Source: Daphnia pulex (lineage: Eukaryota; Arthropoda; Branchiopoda; Diplostraca; Daphniidae). From it: DNA of 64,000 bases. Shown one piece after another: positions 34,030 through 52,600 of the stretch; the stretch's first letter is position 1, and every line of letters starts with the position of its first letter. Location of the stretch: positions 3,534,001 to 3,598,000 of the forward strand of contig NC_060023.1 of assembly GCF_021134715.1 (NCBI RefSeq). The letters run 5' to 3'. The notes under the pieces are model-generated. The model was not told the origin of the DNA and did no database searches. It saw only the letters and a program-made list of their open reading frames with translations. The position numbers were made by a program, and so were the translations under genes.

Positions 34030-34405
34030 ATACCTTGCGACAATTACTTAATTGGTTATTTGCATCGTCAAAACTCAAAAGTGACACTTGGCTTAAATTT
34101 GTGCCAGCGTAGCAATCTGTCGATTTTTTTAAAGAGGATAAAATGTTATGGTTGTCGCAATTACTACAAGAAAAATTAATGGCCATCACGTGTTGATGAA
34201 TCGTCAACATAGCATGTGACAACCGATTTTCGAAAATCAGTTCATTCTCGATTATCCTGTCTGAAACTCCCGCAATACACGCAAAAACAAAGGAGTGGTG
34301 ATAGCTTTAATCACATCATGTGATCTTTTTTGACGTATAAATCAATGAGCAAATATTCCCAGCTCTTTCCGAAAATATAGCTTTTAGTGGATGTATATGT
34401 ATCTA
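34030..34405 (-). promoter_or_regulatory. copy B of the duplicated block, upstream of the LPP-like gene
   Basis: It lies upstream of the LPP-like gene on the same strand, as copy A lies upstream of VSP. It contains the near-palindrome GTTGATGAATCGTCAAC (34,192-34,208), an E-box CACGTG (34,187-34,192), GCATGTGACAAC, AAATCAGTTCATTCTCGAT, ACACGCAAAAACAAA, and the palindrome ATCACATCATGTGAT (34,311-34,325). Similarity continues weakly toward a donor-like TCGCAAGGTATTA at 34,030-34,042, which lines up with TCGCAAACAGGTATTG in copy A. That suggests a shared 5' exon end. Confidence 0.5.
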
Positions 34406-34960
34406 TTTATTTTTTTAAATGTATACTTCATTGCAAAAGTTAGCATTCGAATTAAAGGTAGCCTATACATTACATCTAACTTTATCTTTCCTTTCACTTA
34501 ATTTTAAAAGTTTGAAAATACAAGTGCCTTTTTCATGGCATATTTCTGTTGTCCTACTGACGGGAAATTGTAGCAATAAGGGAATAGACTCAAAAAATGT
34601 TTTTCTTGAATAATCGCGTATAAGGTCGTCGAATTAGAAAAATAAAAAATATATATTTTGCTGAATTCCGGCAATAATTTTTTGTTCTACTAAGAATATT
34701 AGCACTCTTAATTTAGCTATTTAGCACACTATAGAGAAATACATGGCATCGAATCGAAGTTTTCTTGGATCTTTAGTATTTTTCCGCATTAAAAAAAAAA
34801 TTAAATCAACCAAACGCATATGTATGGTGGGGAAATAATTTATTGCCCCATTTTCATAGGAAGGTGTGTACGTTTTGAAAATTCGCAGAAATATAATAGG
34901 CACGTGAAACAGCATAGGCAAGCAAAATGTAGGTGGACAGCGGCAATATCATCAGGATGA
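34406..34960. other. intergenic, no feature seen
   Basis: AT-rich, short open frames only. It includes the 3' flank of the minus-strand serine protease homologue, whose stop is at 34,961-34,963. Confidence 0.4.
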
Positions 34961-36891
34961 TTACACGAGCTCGGAATTCAACCAATCAGCAAAACTTCGG
35001 ACGTTTACGTAGACACCGGGTAGACTTTGTTCGGCACATCCAATTCCCCAAGCGACGAGTCCAACGAGCTCAGCTCTTCCGTTCACCTCGCAGACCAAAG
35101 GTGAGCCGCCATCGCCCTAAACACAATAAAATCACGTAAGAAGGCTGTCGATATTTTATCGTTCAAAGTATCAATTATAATTACCGTGCAAGCGTCTTTT
35201 CCTTGTTCACCACCAGCACACACGAAACTTGATCGGCTTAGCTGGAAATGAGGACCAAGGCGAGTTCTTCGGAGACGCTGTTCGCAATCGTTGGCATCCA
35301 AAACTGGGACATCAACTTTCTTCAAGATATATTGGAAATTTCCTAATCAAATAACCAGAACATTTAAAAAATTTGAACTTTAACTGAATTTTAAAACTCA
35401 AAAAATTTACCTGGTGGTCCAAATGCGTCTTTGCCCCATCCGGTCACCCAACATCTGTTAGTTATTAAAAAATATCAAAATTAAAATCCATTTTTATCGA
35501 AGTCAGTTATCTTCAATAACTCTTCGTTACATACCTTCTGCCAACATAGTTGGCTTGGAAATTTGATGGGCAAACTGGGTTGATGTGAGGTGTTGAGGCC
35601 AAATTGACTGGCTGCTCTAAAGTCAAAACAGCGATGTCGTTCTGCAGGTTGGCACGGTTGAAAAATGGATTCACTTTGACGCGGGTTACGCCCAATTCGA
35701 CGTATTTCAGAGGCTCGACATTAGCTTTAGCGTCCCATTCTCCTAGCCTAACCTTCAGGCCAGTTCCAGCACTATAAATTTTAGAAAAGAAAAGAGTCAG
35801 TCAGAATTTTAGCATATCAAATTTTAATCAAAATTCTTACCCAAAGTTAGCGACTTTGTGGGCGGCTGTAACAACGTGTCGAGGGCTGACCAACACACCA
35901 CCTCCGACATAGTTGTTGTTTGGACCTAAAATAACAACCATCCTACAGGGAAAATAAACAATTAATCAACATTTTCTTTATAACATCATACTCCTTTGTA
36001 ATTGAAGGAATGCTTTCTCACCATGGGAATTCGCCAAATTTAGCCTAAAGAGAAAAATAGTTATAGTTTTCAAATTTCTGATAAATCATTACTGATCAGT
36101 TATTACCTGAGTAGTGTCTAAATTGTATCCAGGAGTAGGGATAATATTTGATCGTCCGCAACTTCCTTGCACTGGGGCAGCAGGTGGAGCAACAGGGAAT
36201 GGATTATTTGCGACGCAGCAATATTGGAATGAATTCTGGCAACGAACTCCAGCTGGCTAAAAATTGAACAGATTCTTACAATAACCGTTTTTATTCCTCT
36301 GTCTAGAATTTAATATTCTCGCTTACCTTATTGACGATGCGCACGTCGATGAGGCCGGCACCGTCCGTATTGACAGGTGGGATATTGTTAGGGGGAGGTT
36401 GCGAATGTCCAGGTATGGGTGGGGGAGGGAGTGGTCCGGAGCCAGGTGGTGGAAGAGGAATATTTCCCGGTGCAGGATTGGCGCATTTCCCTACAGGAAC
36501 GCACAAGCACTGACCAGACTGTTTTCCAGAAACATCTTCTTCGGGAATGTAAGGATTGGGTTTTAGAGCTGGATCTTTCTTCTGTTCACCAATAGGAGCT
36601 GAACCGGGGACAGCTTCTAGATCTACAAATAAAAACATATTAAATTAGGCTTATAGAATTCGTACTATCTCATAAACGAAAAATGGGAAATCAAATTATT
36701 AATTTACTGAGATAGCCGGCGAGAAGACCTAGACGAGTGTGGACCAACTCATCGTCAGTACCCAACGCATCTACAGACGTGTTGGGTAAATCTACAGGAA
36801 CTGGCTCTTCCTCTTCCCCAAATGAAATTTGTGGCTTGGCTACCACCGACGACACAAAGACAACGAATACTAACGCAGCACTTACTTTCAT
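34961..36891 (-). CDS. secreted clip-domain serine protease homologue, catalytically inactive
   Basis: A chymotrypsin-fold protein of the prophenoloxidase-activating-factor/masquerade type. In arthropods such homologues act as cofactors in melanisation and immune cascades. Exons, minus strand: 36891-36708, 36622-36327, 36256-36107, 36044-36022, 35942-35841, 35771-35535, 35455-35412, 35342-35185 and 35116-34961. They total 1,350 nt, 449 residues. A signal peptide (about 1-18, cleaved near VVA-KP) is followed by a clip-like region (CLCVPVGKC to CQNSFQYCC) with a proline-rich insert, then the protease domain. H246 (TAAH) and D297 (NDIAVL) are kept, but the catalytic Ser is Gly401 in GDGGSPLVC. 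A 5' UTR exon ends at 36,971, and a TATA box (37,027-37,035) fits a start near 37,003. Confidence 0.93.
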
Positions 36892-37026
36892 TCTGTCTAA
36901 ATAAATGATTATGAAAATGTTGTTGTTAATAATTTTTAAAAAAGATATTTAGCACTTAAAGTTGTCTTACCTCGAGTTCAAGTTCTCTTAGAAGAAACTT
37001 GTTGAATGATCTGACTCTGGCTGTTG

Positions 37027-37035
37027 CTTTATATA
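37027..37035 (-). promoter_or_regulatory. TATA box of the serine protease homologue gene
   Basis: TATATAAAG on the minus strand lies about 55 nt upstream of a splice donor (36,970) that ends a short 5' UTR exon. Transcription would start about 30 nt downstream, near 37,003. Confidence 0.65.
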
Positions 37036-38867
37036 CTGGCTGATTTATCCTCCAGCACACACTGTTAACACAAGAGACCAGCTAGTTACCAACTCCTGGA
37101 ACCAATAGAAACTGGTTTTTCAGTTGGAGGGTCACGTGACTTTGTCGGGATTTCCCAAGGTGAGTGTACACGTTATTTTTTTTCCCTCTCGGCTCATCAG
37201 GTGATTTAATTTAGGTTGTTCAACCATGTGTGCGGTTCACTTATAAAGCCTTTGTTATCATCAACCGGATGTGCCAATAGCTAAATGACGAGTCATTTCC
37301 ATATGGCATTTGCTTTACTATTTGTTGTAGTTGCATTAGGCTGCATGCGTATATTTCGAATCAATATTATCGCTTTATAGTTTGAGGTTCTCCGGTTTCC
37401 CCTCATCCTTCCCCAGTTTTTTCCTCAAGGCTATTTTTTGGAGAGAAAGCAGTCAGTCAAGCTCAAGGTCTTTTTTAGCTTCTGCTAACACACCTTGGCA
37501 CCGCAAACCCAAGTGTAGAGCCATCAACCGGTCATCAGCAAAAAAAAAAAATTTGGCGGAATTGTTTTAAATTTAAGTTTAAAAAAAAATTTTGGGAGAG
37601 AATATATGAGCAATAGAGCAAAATTGTTCGTTAATTGCAAGATTAGATAAGTTTTGGGTTACCTGAATGAGCTGTATGAATTTCGACACACAATAGTTAA
37701 TTCGTTTTGTAATCAAAATTTCCCATTCATTTGACACGTGCATAGAAAAAAATGTCGTTCTTTTATTGTATTCAGGGATAATGGAAAGGGAAATTAGGAT
37801 ACACGATACATGCATATACTAGCCAAAACTGCAATGTAATATGGAAAAACCCAACGTCACTATCGAGTTGTACCCAAAATGAAAATTTCCCAAACTAGAA
37901 ATAACAAAATAACGGAATGCTTTTGATGTTCTGTAAGCATGTATATTATATAAGTTGGAAAACCCTTTCATGTGGATCTGTTTTGTTTCGGCCGGGACTT
38001 AGGCCATGCACGGAAATTTACAATTAGTACAATTAACAGAACATAACGTTATATTTAACGAGGTATTAGTGAAAACTTCCGCTATTAAACAGTTATTGTG
38101 TAAAACAATGAAACTTTAGGGATAATGAGTATTAAATTAGGAAAAATTTTACGGTGATTCCATTATAATTTCTTCTGATTTTAAATTACCCTAGTAACAA
38201 AAAGTGGTGATGTTGAATATTTTTGGGACTTTCGCTATACAATAAATTGTGATTTCTTGTTCCTTTCTGTAATAATGTTTAAACGCAATTTTATGCAAGA
38301 ATAATCAAGAAAGATTCGACAATGGAATACGACGATATTGGAGTCCATTCAATTTCACGGTGACATCAAACAATGGAATTTATCATCCCTGTAATAAGGC
38401 TGTAACAAATTTTACATGTTTTGGGGCCGATGGCTCGCGTGTTGCCCTCATGCGCATTTTCTTCTCCACCAGATTTGATCCTACTGACTGCCGGCCTCGC
38501 CTGTTACACAATGTAATAAACATTTGTGACAATTGGGTGCAGTTTTACGACATATACTACATGTTTTTTTCCTAACGCGAAAATCAACGAAATTTTAGTT
38601 GTCATATTCATATACTCATGACTCATGTTGGCGATGTGCCGATTGGCCGATCTGATTCTGTGTTATGTTATTCCTCGACCAAAAAAGAAAAATAATAATG
38701 ATTGGCATCGCTGTTTTGGCCGATGCGAGCTGGAATCGGCTGAAATAGTATGAAGTGCTTGTGGGATGGATTGATCGAAATATAATTAAACCTTCTATGA
38801 CGTGAAATTATAAGAAGATACTCAACTTCTTTTTAACATTCTTGCAACATTAGTGTATTGTGTCAAA
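37036..38867. other. divergent intergenic region, no gene seen
   Basis: It lies between the promoter of the serine protease homologue (minus) and the start of U2SURP (plus), so the U2SURP promoter must be in its right part. Open frames at 37,382-37,815 and 38,360-38,575 lack family resemblance. I see no hairpins or repeats of note. Confidence 0.4.
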
Positions 38868-43731
<4,864 letters not shown>

Positions 43732-46226
43732 AACGATTCGACTGCTGTTTGGTGGTGCAGTTTTCCAAATTTCGTGTTCCCTCGGATGTTGTTCAACTTT
43801 TGCTTTTTTTGGTATTCAATACAATCTGCCTTCTAGCGGTATCCAACAGCCGTCGTTTCGTGGCCAGTTGTCGTATAGACCGATCGGGAATTCGACTGTT
43901 TACCCCTGCGTGCCCCTGTGTGTGTGTGTGGGAGCAAATACCTGGTTAACGAGACGAACCTGGTCGGCGGTCGTTGGCCGGGACGACGTCCTCGTTTTTA
44001 AATCCCTCTCACACTTATACGTGAACGCACTTGGGACGCGTCACAGATGTTTACGCTGTCTGCAGTTGAAGTCCGAGCCGGGCAACACAACTCTGGCCTT
44101 GCTGCTCACCTACTTCCACACATGGATCTATATTGTTTTTGCTTTTTCCCAGGTTTCGTATACTAGTGAGTCTCTCCAAAAATAGAGGTTATGTGCAAAT
44201 CACCCTTCGGAGAATGACACACACGTCTCTACCACATTCTGGCCACACACACACACACATACACACCAGATGGTATCACACACAAGTAAACGAGGGCGAG
44301 GAGCACACACAACAAACGGAAAAGAATACAGTTTGGAATCGCTTATGTTTCAGCAAATGGTGGAATTTTTTTTTATTGTTACAGCCACAGGAAACCGAGA
44401 CAAACAAGAAAATAATAAAAATTAAAAATAAAAAAAATAAGAAAAGAGGGCAAGGAAGAAAAAAAAAATCGGTGGGGTTCTGCCACAGGAAGAATCCGCC
44501 ACCGAAGAAGAGGGATTTTTTTTCTCAAATTGGCAGAGCAAAGGAAAAAATAGTTTGGATACTGATACACACACAAACACGCGCGCGCGAATCTTTTATT
44601 ATTTCTTAATTGCAAAAGGGGAGCACAGTTTGATGACGAAAATAAGAAGATGGTACAAGAGGACCCATTAGTAATATAAGAAAAAAGAAAAAAAAAGAAG
44701 TCTCGGTTACGATGCATTCCATGGCTGGAATAAGTGAAAAAAAAAGAGGAGCTATAAAGGGGGGATTGGGCGGGCACGTGAAGCTGTAGAGAGAGAGAGA
44801 GAGAGAGATAAAGGAGGGAGGGGCGCTAGAAGTTGCTTTCCAGCTGAAGAAGATCAGTGAACCCAACAGGAAGAAGAGCTAACGATCTAAACAAACAGTT
44901 GGAAGGTGTGACATGTAAGCTAGACGAGGGGGGAGGAAAGCCGGTTGGAAATTTTCAATGTCGAGTGGTGAGGACATGAGTGACGTTGTGGTAGTAGTTT
45001 ATCGAGTCGTCGCTACTATTTGAAACTAAACTTTCAGACATTTGCCATGCCTGTATACAACCACAGCGGCCCATCCAAAAATATATCTGATTACCCCGGA
45101 AAAAAAATAAAGACGGATGGCGAGACAAACGAGTTTGTTTTTTCTTCTTCTTCTAGCCCTTCTGATAAAAGAGTTCACATGCACATTAAGCGTTCTGTCT
45201 GGAACCTGTATTGAGCACACCAAAAAAAATACCCCAATGGTAATAAATCATTCATCATATTCAAGGAAATCCTGTTTCAATTTCCACTGGATCTCGCAGC
45301 GATTGAAAAACAAAAATTTACAGCTGACGTTTTCATACTGGTTTCTTTTCGTATCTTTTGTTCTTCGTTGGGCTGGACGAGAGGTATAACCACAGATTTA
45401 TAGATCAAGCCAGACGCTCGAATTTTTCTTTCGTGACAAAAAAAAATAAAATAAAAGTAGAAAAAAATTAGAAAAAAGGACAGAAGCTAGGAGAGACGGG
45501 GAATTTCAATTTTCCACACTTTTCCTTCCAATCTGACGAATACAAATCCCATCAGATGGCTTTGAGGCTGGAGACCAGACTAGAAAATAGGAGTACATTA
45601 ATGTTTTAGCTCTTATTAGTGCCGGAATTTTAAAGAATAGAAAATTAAAATAAATATCAAATTTCCAATGGAAGAAAAAGAATTAAGACGGAGGGCTGGG
45701 AGAGTAATTTGTTTAGTTTAACATAAAGAAAAAAAAATACAAAAAAAAACATGCTTTGAATACGACTGGGTGGAAAACGATCTGAAACACAAAAAGGAGC
45801 GACACTTATGCCACATCGGGACCCCAGACATTCCCAAATCTTCCCAACTCTTGGCTAGCTCGCAAATTTCAAACGAATCAGAAGAAATAATCGACCGCAG
45901 ACAAAATGACACCCACTCCCTCCTTTTCTTTTATCAAATTGGGAAGTGACGCAAAGGAATGGGCAAATGTATCATCTCTACAAAAGCAAAGAAAAGAGAA
46001 TAATAAAAAAAAATGCCACTTAAGAGAAAGGGAAAGAATCAATCTTGGACTCCATCTAACAAACTGAGTGGAAATTAATTTTTTTTAATAAGATTGAAGT
46101 AGTGGTGATGATGCTGAATGATCTCCATTGATTGGTCTGAAGCATCCAAAATTTTGTCCGGATTTTCTCACTTCTGGCTGGTCTTATCCCCGCTCCCTTT
46201 GTGTGCTGGCCCTTTCCTCTGCTTGT
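43732..46226. other. convergent 3' UTRs of U2SURP and profilin, with microsatellites
   Basis: U2SURP ends at 43,731 (plus) and profilin ends at 46,227 (minus), so both 3' UTRs lie in this 2.5 kb. It holds a CA tract (44,244-44,259), A-rich tracts with AATAAA-like sites around 44,400-44,470, and a GA tract (44,789-44,808). Open frames on both strands are low-complexity artefacts. I could not tell where the two transcripts end. Confidence 0.45.
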
Positions 46227-47187
46227 CTAGTATCCATGGCCCATGAGGTATTCACCCAGCTTTTCGACTACATTGGCAGCTTGCTGGGGTGTTGTTGGTT
46301 CCTCATAAATTGATACCACGATAGCTGTAAAGAGAATCAATGGTTAATGCCATGCATGTGAGGGGTGGAGGGTTGTGGAAGCATCAGAAGTGTTCAAACT
46401 TACCCTTCTCAGTTTTCATGCAGTGCAATCCACTCTTGTTCTTCTTGGCTCGCAAGACCCTGTCGGTGCCTGAGAGAAAGATGAACCTAATGCCAGCTAG
46501 TGTAAGGCCGTTGGCCTGGAAAAATTCTGGAGACGAGTAGTTGTTTGCAAAGGTGGTCAGCTCAGAAGGTGTTACCTGAAAACAATAGATAGGAAAATGA
46601 TGAGTCACTTATCACATGGCAAATGGGACACATGCAGAGAAGTAATCAAAAGGTTGTGTGGATGGCATGTTATGCATCTCCACCCACACACAAACGCCGA
46701 TGTTGCCCAAAAGACTGTCGAGATCCCCTACACAACTGACTCACGCACGCAGGGTGACACATTGGAGTACGTGCATAGGGAGGAAGGCGTGTCATCATGT
46801 CGTTCGTGTCTCTTGAAACTCATCGTCTGAACTGCCGATTGAAATTTCAAATTTCCCAAATGACAAGTAGGTAGTCTGGCAGAGGAGAAAAAGGCAAGAA
46901 AAATTTGGCCAAGACCGTGCCCATATATGGCGACTGCCGTGTCTCTTGGTTAACATTGCACGACACACAGCCCCTCCTCAACGCCAGTTCGGCACACATA
47001 CACACGACAGTACGAACGCCAAAATAAAGTCGAAACTGACACAAAGTAAAGACAAAAAAGAGTGTCAAATAGTTACATTGAAAGCTGCAGATTTGGCCCA
47101 CAATGAACCGTCGGTGCCGATGATTGCGGCGTGGTTGACGAAACCCGAAGCCAGGAGCTGCTTGTCGACGTAATCTTGCCAGCTCAT
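46227..47187 (-). CDS. chic: profilin
   Basis: A small actin-monomer-binding protein that promotes ADP-ATP exchange and feeds formin-driven filament growth. It also binds poly-proline and phosphoinositides. Exons, minus strand: 47187-47077, 46575-46404 and 46324-46227, total 381 nt, 126 residues, the length of the insect protein. The N-terminus [15 protein letters not shown] and the C-terminal helix ([16 protein letters not shown]) are diagnostic. The conserved core reads [20 protein letters not shown]. The first intron (about 500 bp) is the longest. The gene is convergent with U2SURP. Confidence 0.96.
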
Positions 47188-49608
47188 GATGAAAGGATGG
47201 ACAAAATGTGTTTGAAGAGCGAAGGGATTTCAAGTGGACACGACGCCAAAGTCGCAAAAACTGATGAGAAAACTGGCCTAGTTTTGTGCGAGCGAAACCG
47301 GGGAGACTGATGGCAAATGTGGATACAAACTCAGCTTTTTTACTGTGCTGCTGTGCCGCTGCAGTGTGTGTCAGCCAGGACGAAGAAGAGAAAGAGCAAG
47401 AGAGAGAGAAACACACTGCAACCGTCTCGATAACGAAAATCGTCTCTGAGTACAGTCAAGAGACGGGAGAGACTAGCAGAGTGGGGGGAAATGGCTGGGA
47501 GGCTTTGCGAACCAGACGCCGGGTGGAGAGAGAGAGAGGCAGCCGGTGATTGGGGTGGGCTATGTTATAGAGGGTGGCCAAGAGGGAGGGTACTACTATA
47601 GAAACGCGCGCGCTGGCTGTGATAATAGCGAAGGGAAAGGGGGGGGGGTAACAGCTGACACAGCCCGCTAGAGGGATACACCGGTTTCCGGTTGGGCGGC
47701 CATTTTGTCTGGCCAAGGGGGAGTTTCTCTCCCTTTCTTTCATCATCTTTCACACACACACACCGGTTACAACACTATATAATAATTAATATACTATTTT
47801 CCTCCTTTTAAAAAAATGCATATGGTTTTCAAAATAAATTCCAATTTTAAAAAAATTTACATTTACAGTTTCCGTTAATATAAATCAGTTAACGGAAATA
47901 TATTGCCATTTTTAGAAATTCCTCCGCCAAGCTCCGCCTCTCAATAAAATAGTTCTAGAAATTTCCATTTGCCCCATTACTAGTGAGCCTAGCATTAGCC
48001 ACGTAATAATTGATTCCATTTTCATTTCTATTGTCTTTTCATGAAATTAATAATGAATCATACATGACACGAGAGCTGATACTTTATTCTGGCAATTCAA
48101 GCGCAATATCATTGGAATTTATGACATGCCAAAAAGTTCGTCGTGTGTCCGGTTTCGTGTTGCCAAGGCTTGGCGGTGGCGCTAGTTGATATCTATTCGA
48201 AAAAGAACAACCGAACCGTCTATTCCTTTTCTACGGCCTCGAAGAAGAGATTGATCACGGAACAGTTGTGAATCGGAAAACGGTGGTTCTACAAGAAAAG
48301 ACGGAAGGATTCCGAGTTGTCTTAGGAAAAACAACCACAACTTATGACCGGGAAAAACAAAACAAAAAAAAGTAATACATAAACCACCGCATACCACGAC
48401 GGAGTAGAATAAAATATACGAGACGCCGTCTGATCTCGGCGACGTCATCCACGAATTCGTGATATTTTCACGCGGATAGGGTTACCAGTCTAGAATCTCC
48501 CAGCAGGTGGGTTCCCCTGTGAAAACAGAGAAAATCATAATCTTATCTGGCAGCTGGCGGATCATGCAAAACACGCAACGTTGACGGGCATCATCTCTTA
48601 ACGACGGATGGGCTGTCGCATATCTACCAGCCAACCGGAAGTCTAGGACCCTTCAACAACTTGGGACTACTTAGGAGGGGGGAGACTGTTGCTGCTGGAC
48701 GAGATGGGCAACCACAATCAACCGTTACATATTTTAGAGCAAACTTCTGGCGGTGGTCAACTGGAGACATCATTCCATGCGTAACTATACGCATCCAGTC
48801 GGCCGTTTATTTCAACTAAATTAAATAAAGTTTAGCTACACGATATCCCATTATCGTTCACACCTCCTGTTACTGCTATAGCCCAATAATTGTCGCAGTG
48901 TCAAAAAACGTGAAATAATATGAAATCTGAACATTGGTCTCTCCGTTATAAAAAATAATCTTATCTCAAGGTGTTGGGCCGTGATCCGCGTCGCACAAAC
49001 CACCATAGCCTGTGTGTGTTGTTTTTCTAATCACCGCCGTCATGGTGCAGAGACCGCCATTTCCTTCTACATTTTCCACCGATAGTTTTTACTTGACGCA
49101 ACACCATATCGCACGGAAACCGAATAAACCTCTATCACATGTGTAGGTTTTTTATCATCATTTTCTCAGTTACTACACCAAAAACAACGGGTAATTTTCT
49201 TCCGCCGAGCACATTATTTCTGTCGGGTTCTTTTATACTGTTCCTAACACACACAAAAATATAGAACCCGTATTGATAACAAGAGGGAAAATTATTTTAT
49301 TTATTTGATGAAGTACTCAAAACGTTGACTAGTTGCAACTTGCCGATGTGGAAACGATTAGAGGAAAAATCGGGGGAAAGGTTCAATTATTCTTGGATGG
49401 AACATTTACAATTATTGGGGGATTACATATACATTATTTATATATTTAATTTATATATGTGTATGTGGATCAAATGGGGGGATTACAACATGTTATGGTT
49501 TGCGCTTTGTAGGTAGGTCGCGACCTTCCAGGGTCAGGTGAGCCTCCTCCAGTGTTAAAATAAGAGCCGGATTTTGTTTGACTAAATGAAAATAATAAAA
49601 CCAAGAAT
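47188..49608. other. profilin upstream region and RhoGEF 3' flank
   Basis: The first few hundred bases carry the profilin 5' UTR and promoter: GA-rich repeats near 47,387-47,412 and 47,528-47,538, a G run near 47,640 and a CA tract near 47,750-47,762. No clear TATA box. From about 49,000 to 49,608 the DNA is AT-rich and probably holds the RhoGEF 3' UTR. The open frame at 48,182-48,448 (minus) has no splice context or family likeness. Confidence 0.4.
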
Positions 49609-52600
49609 TTAGTAGATGAACGACGTAATCAGCTCTCGGGCATGGAGCCCACCTACGTCGCTTGTATATATATTTTTTTACAGCTATGAACAAATTGAAA
49701 AAATAGTTTATCTCTGTTCAACCGAGCTTCCTTTTTCGGATAATTGCACACAAACAATAATAAAAGTCGTACTGTCCCTCAATAGATGGCTATAGTTTAT
49801 TTACCTTTACTCCTTTTGCTGGACATTTTCTGACGGCCAAAGTTCATATTCGGCGCCGGGAAAATGGGCCAATCCGATGAATGATGTTGCTGGAGATGTT
49901 GGATAGCCGACACCCATTGGTTCTTGTCCTGGGCCGAACGACAGGCCAGTAAATAAGCTTTGGCCCTGCTGAACGACCGGAGTTGGAATGAATGAGGTCT
50001 GACGTCAACGGCTGCCATCAGCGGTTCCAGCACTTCAATATCTTCGACAGTCAAACGATCCTTGTAGACGAGCGAACTGCGTTTGATCAGCTCCTTCTTG
50101 CAGATGACCAGCTCCTTGTCGAATAGGAACAAGGTCACTTCTCTGGTCCATCCGTTGGACGATATTTTAAAAAGTTCGCCCTGATGAACCAAGCGGCTAT
50201 TGAATGTGGTAATATCACTTCCCTGAATAACAAAAAAATTAAATTTGAATATTATTGAAGGTCAATTTTCTTTAATTCATGATTTACCATCCAATGATCG
50301 ACTCCGGATTGCCAATGAACCAGATACTGTTGCATTTCGGCACGTCGCTTACTTTCGTTGACCAAATATGCCACGGAGCGCATGGAATCGAGCGCTAGCG
50401 ACACCAAGCGTCGGTCAGGGTGTTCGTCCTTCAAAAAATTGGCAAAAAGTAATGATTATAGTTCAATGTCGTTTGAAATTAAACTTTCACGAATAAATTA
50501 TTACATACCGGAGTGTGTTTGAGCAATTCGGCCAGTTGGAGCGGATACTTGCAGATCTTTTGGACGGGTGAAAGTAGAAAAGCTTCCAGGGGAAGTCGGA
50601 TCATCCGCCGGAGTAGCCGACACGCTTCAAAAAAGCGGAGGTAGCGCATGTCGTCACACAACAATTGCATTTCGGCAGCGGCGCGGTCTTGATTGTTGCA
50701 ATACGTCGCATAGATGGCGAATTCCTGAATCTGTGGTTGTGACATAATATGTTTGTAAATTTTTACATTTTCCAATATAAAAAAAGGAAGGAAGGAAATG
50801 AATAAATTACGTGTTGCAAAAAGCAGCCGCCGACCACGCTGTCTTCCAGTGCGTTCCAGTTGAGCGAATGTTCCAAGTCGACGAGAAAACTCTTTTGAAA
50901 TTGATAAAGTGCCTCCAAATTGCCAAAGATGGACTGGATTCTTTGATGGGAGAACAAATCCGGTCGGCTCTTCATCGGTTTTAAGTAGCCATCGACCAAA
51001 TCACTGAGCAATTTCACGTAATCGCGCTCGGCCGTGACTAATTCATTGATCACGTTGGCCCGTACCGAATGCTGCAAAGTAGCGATTCCGGCCGGAGTCA
51101 ATGTCCTGGCAAATTTCTGGCCCTGGGCCAATCCCTGTTGCCGATGGAACGGCTGCTCGCACAACTGAACGTAAGACGCCGGAAGCCATCCGTACGTTTG
51201 CCCCCTAGCTGCCCACCACCAATTGGGATCGGATAAATCGAGGATGTGAACGACGTCGCCAGATTGGAGGCTCAGTTCTTCCGATTCGACAGCGTTGTGA
51301 TCCCACAGCGCAATGGCCAGTACGCCTTCCGTCGCTGCCGTGTAACGGACCACTTCATTTTCCGCCTGCGGATTTAAATTTTAAAAAAATTGGGGCGTCA
51401 TGTTTGATGTCATACGCATTTCGTCCCGTTAGATTGGCTTACCTGGGGGCTGTTGCCACAATCGGAGAGATTATCATCTTCGGACAAACAGAGGCCGGCA
51501 TCTTCATCACTAGGGCCGTCCGGTCGGATTCTTCCTGCACCTGCGGGAAGAATGACGACCGGTTGACTGGCGGAGCGTCTCAGATGTGTTTTGGCAAGAT
51601 GTCGCGTCAATTTACGGGAGCGATTTTTAGCTGCCGCTTCCGGAATGGCGGATGCCTGATTCCACGTCTGCGTCGAGCGAAGGGCCGCTGAGATGACCGC
51701 CTCGCCACCCAAATCCGATTGAGTCCGGCGAACATTCGTGTCCGTCTCGTCCATATGTTGCGACGTTGTCTCCATCTGCCACAAGAAATTTACACCCAAA
51801 AATCGAATCTTAAAATCATTAAATTCCCATTTGGAACAAATAAAATAAAAAACAATCGAGACCAGGTGCAAGATTAACGATCGTGCAATGGTCATTATCT
51901 TTTTGCGCAATCCAAAGCTACTATCTCTACTTGATCTACTACTGTAAATAATGATGATGGCCGGTATCAGTACGTATAACGTAGATAAAAATAAAAAAAT
52001 GTGTTATAGTAAAACTAGAGTTATTTTCCAATGTTAATAATCCTTAAATGGCGTCTCACCTGAACGCCGCTATCGCCACTATTGCATTTAAGGTTGCGGG
52101 CTGCCTTGTTTGCAGCACCTTTTTTGCTGTTACGCTCACGACTGGCACGCCAGACCAGCGGACCGAAACGAAATTTGGGACTCGTCTGTTGTTGTTGTTG
52201 CTGTTCAGATGATTCGCCATCTTGATCCTCCTGTTGGGTTTTTTATTGCGGGGCTGGAGTCAAAATGGATGATCAATAGAAATAAGTCAAATTATTACCT
52301 CTTGGTTGTTGGCGGTGTCGTCTTGCGAGGGCCGTCGCGACAAACGCAGCGAGAAGCTTTTCCTGAATTTTCTCAATGTCGAATTGTTGGACGACGACGT
52401 CGTCGTCGTTTCTCTGACTTCCGTGTGCACTTCGGTTATGCTGGCCACACTGATCGTTTCCGCCAATTCCGACCCGTTGACCGACATTTCACCAAAATGC
52501 GACCAAGGTCGACTGTCCGGCCCATAAAAAGGAAATTTTTTAATTAAAAAACACGTCGAGATAGTCATCCATAATAACAATAATAATTTAAAAAAAGAAA

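Noticed and set aside
44133-44866. Frames of up to 158 codons on both strands in the U2SURP/profilin 3' region
   Set aside because: They are made of A-rich, CA and GA low-complexity DNA and have no splice or family support.
48182-48448. 88-codon minus-strand frame between profilin and the RhoGEF
   Set aside because: A hydrophobic stretch gives it some appearance of a membrane protein, but there are no borders, homology or neighbouring exons.
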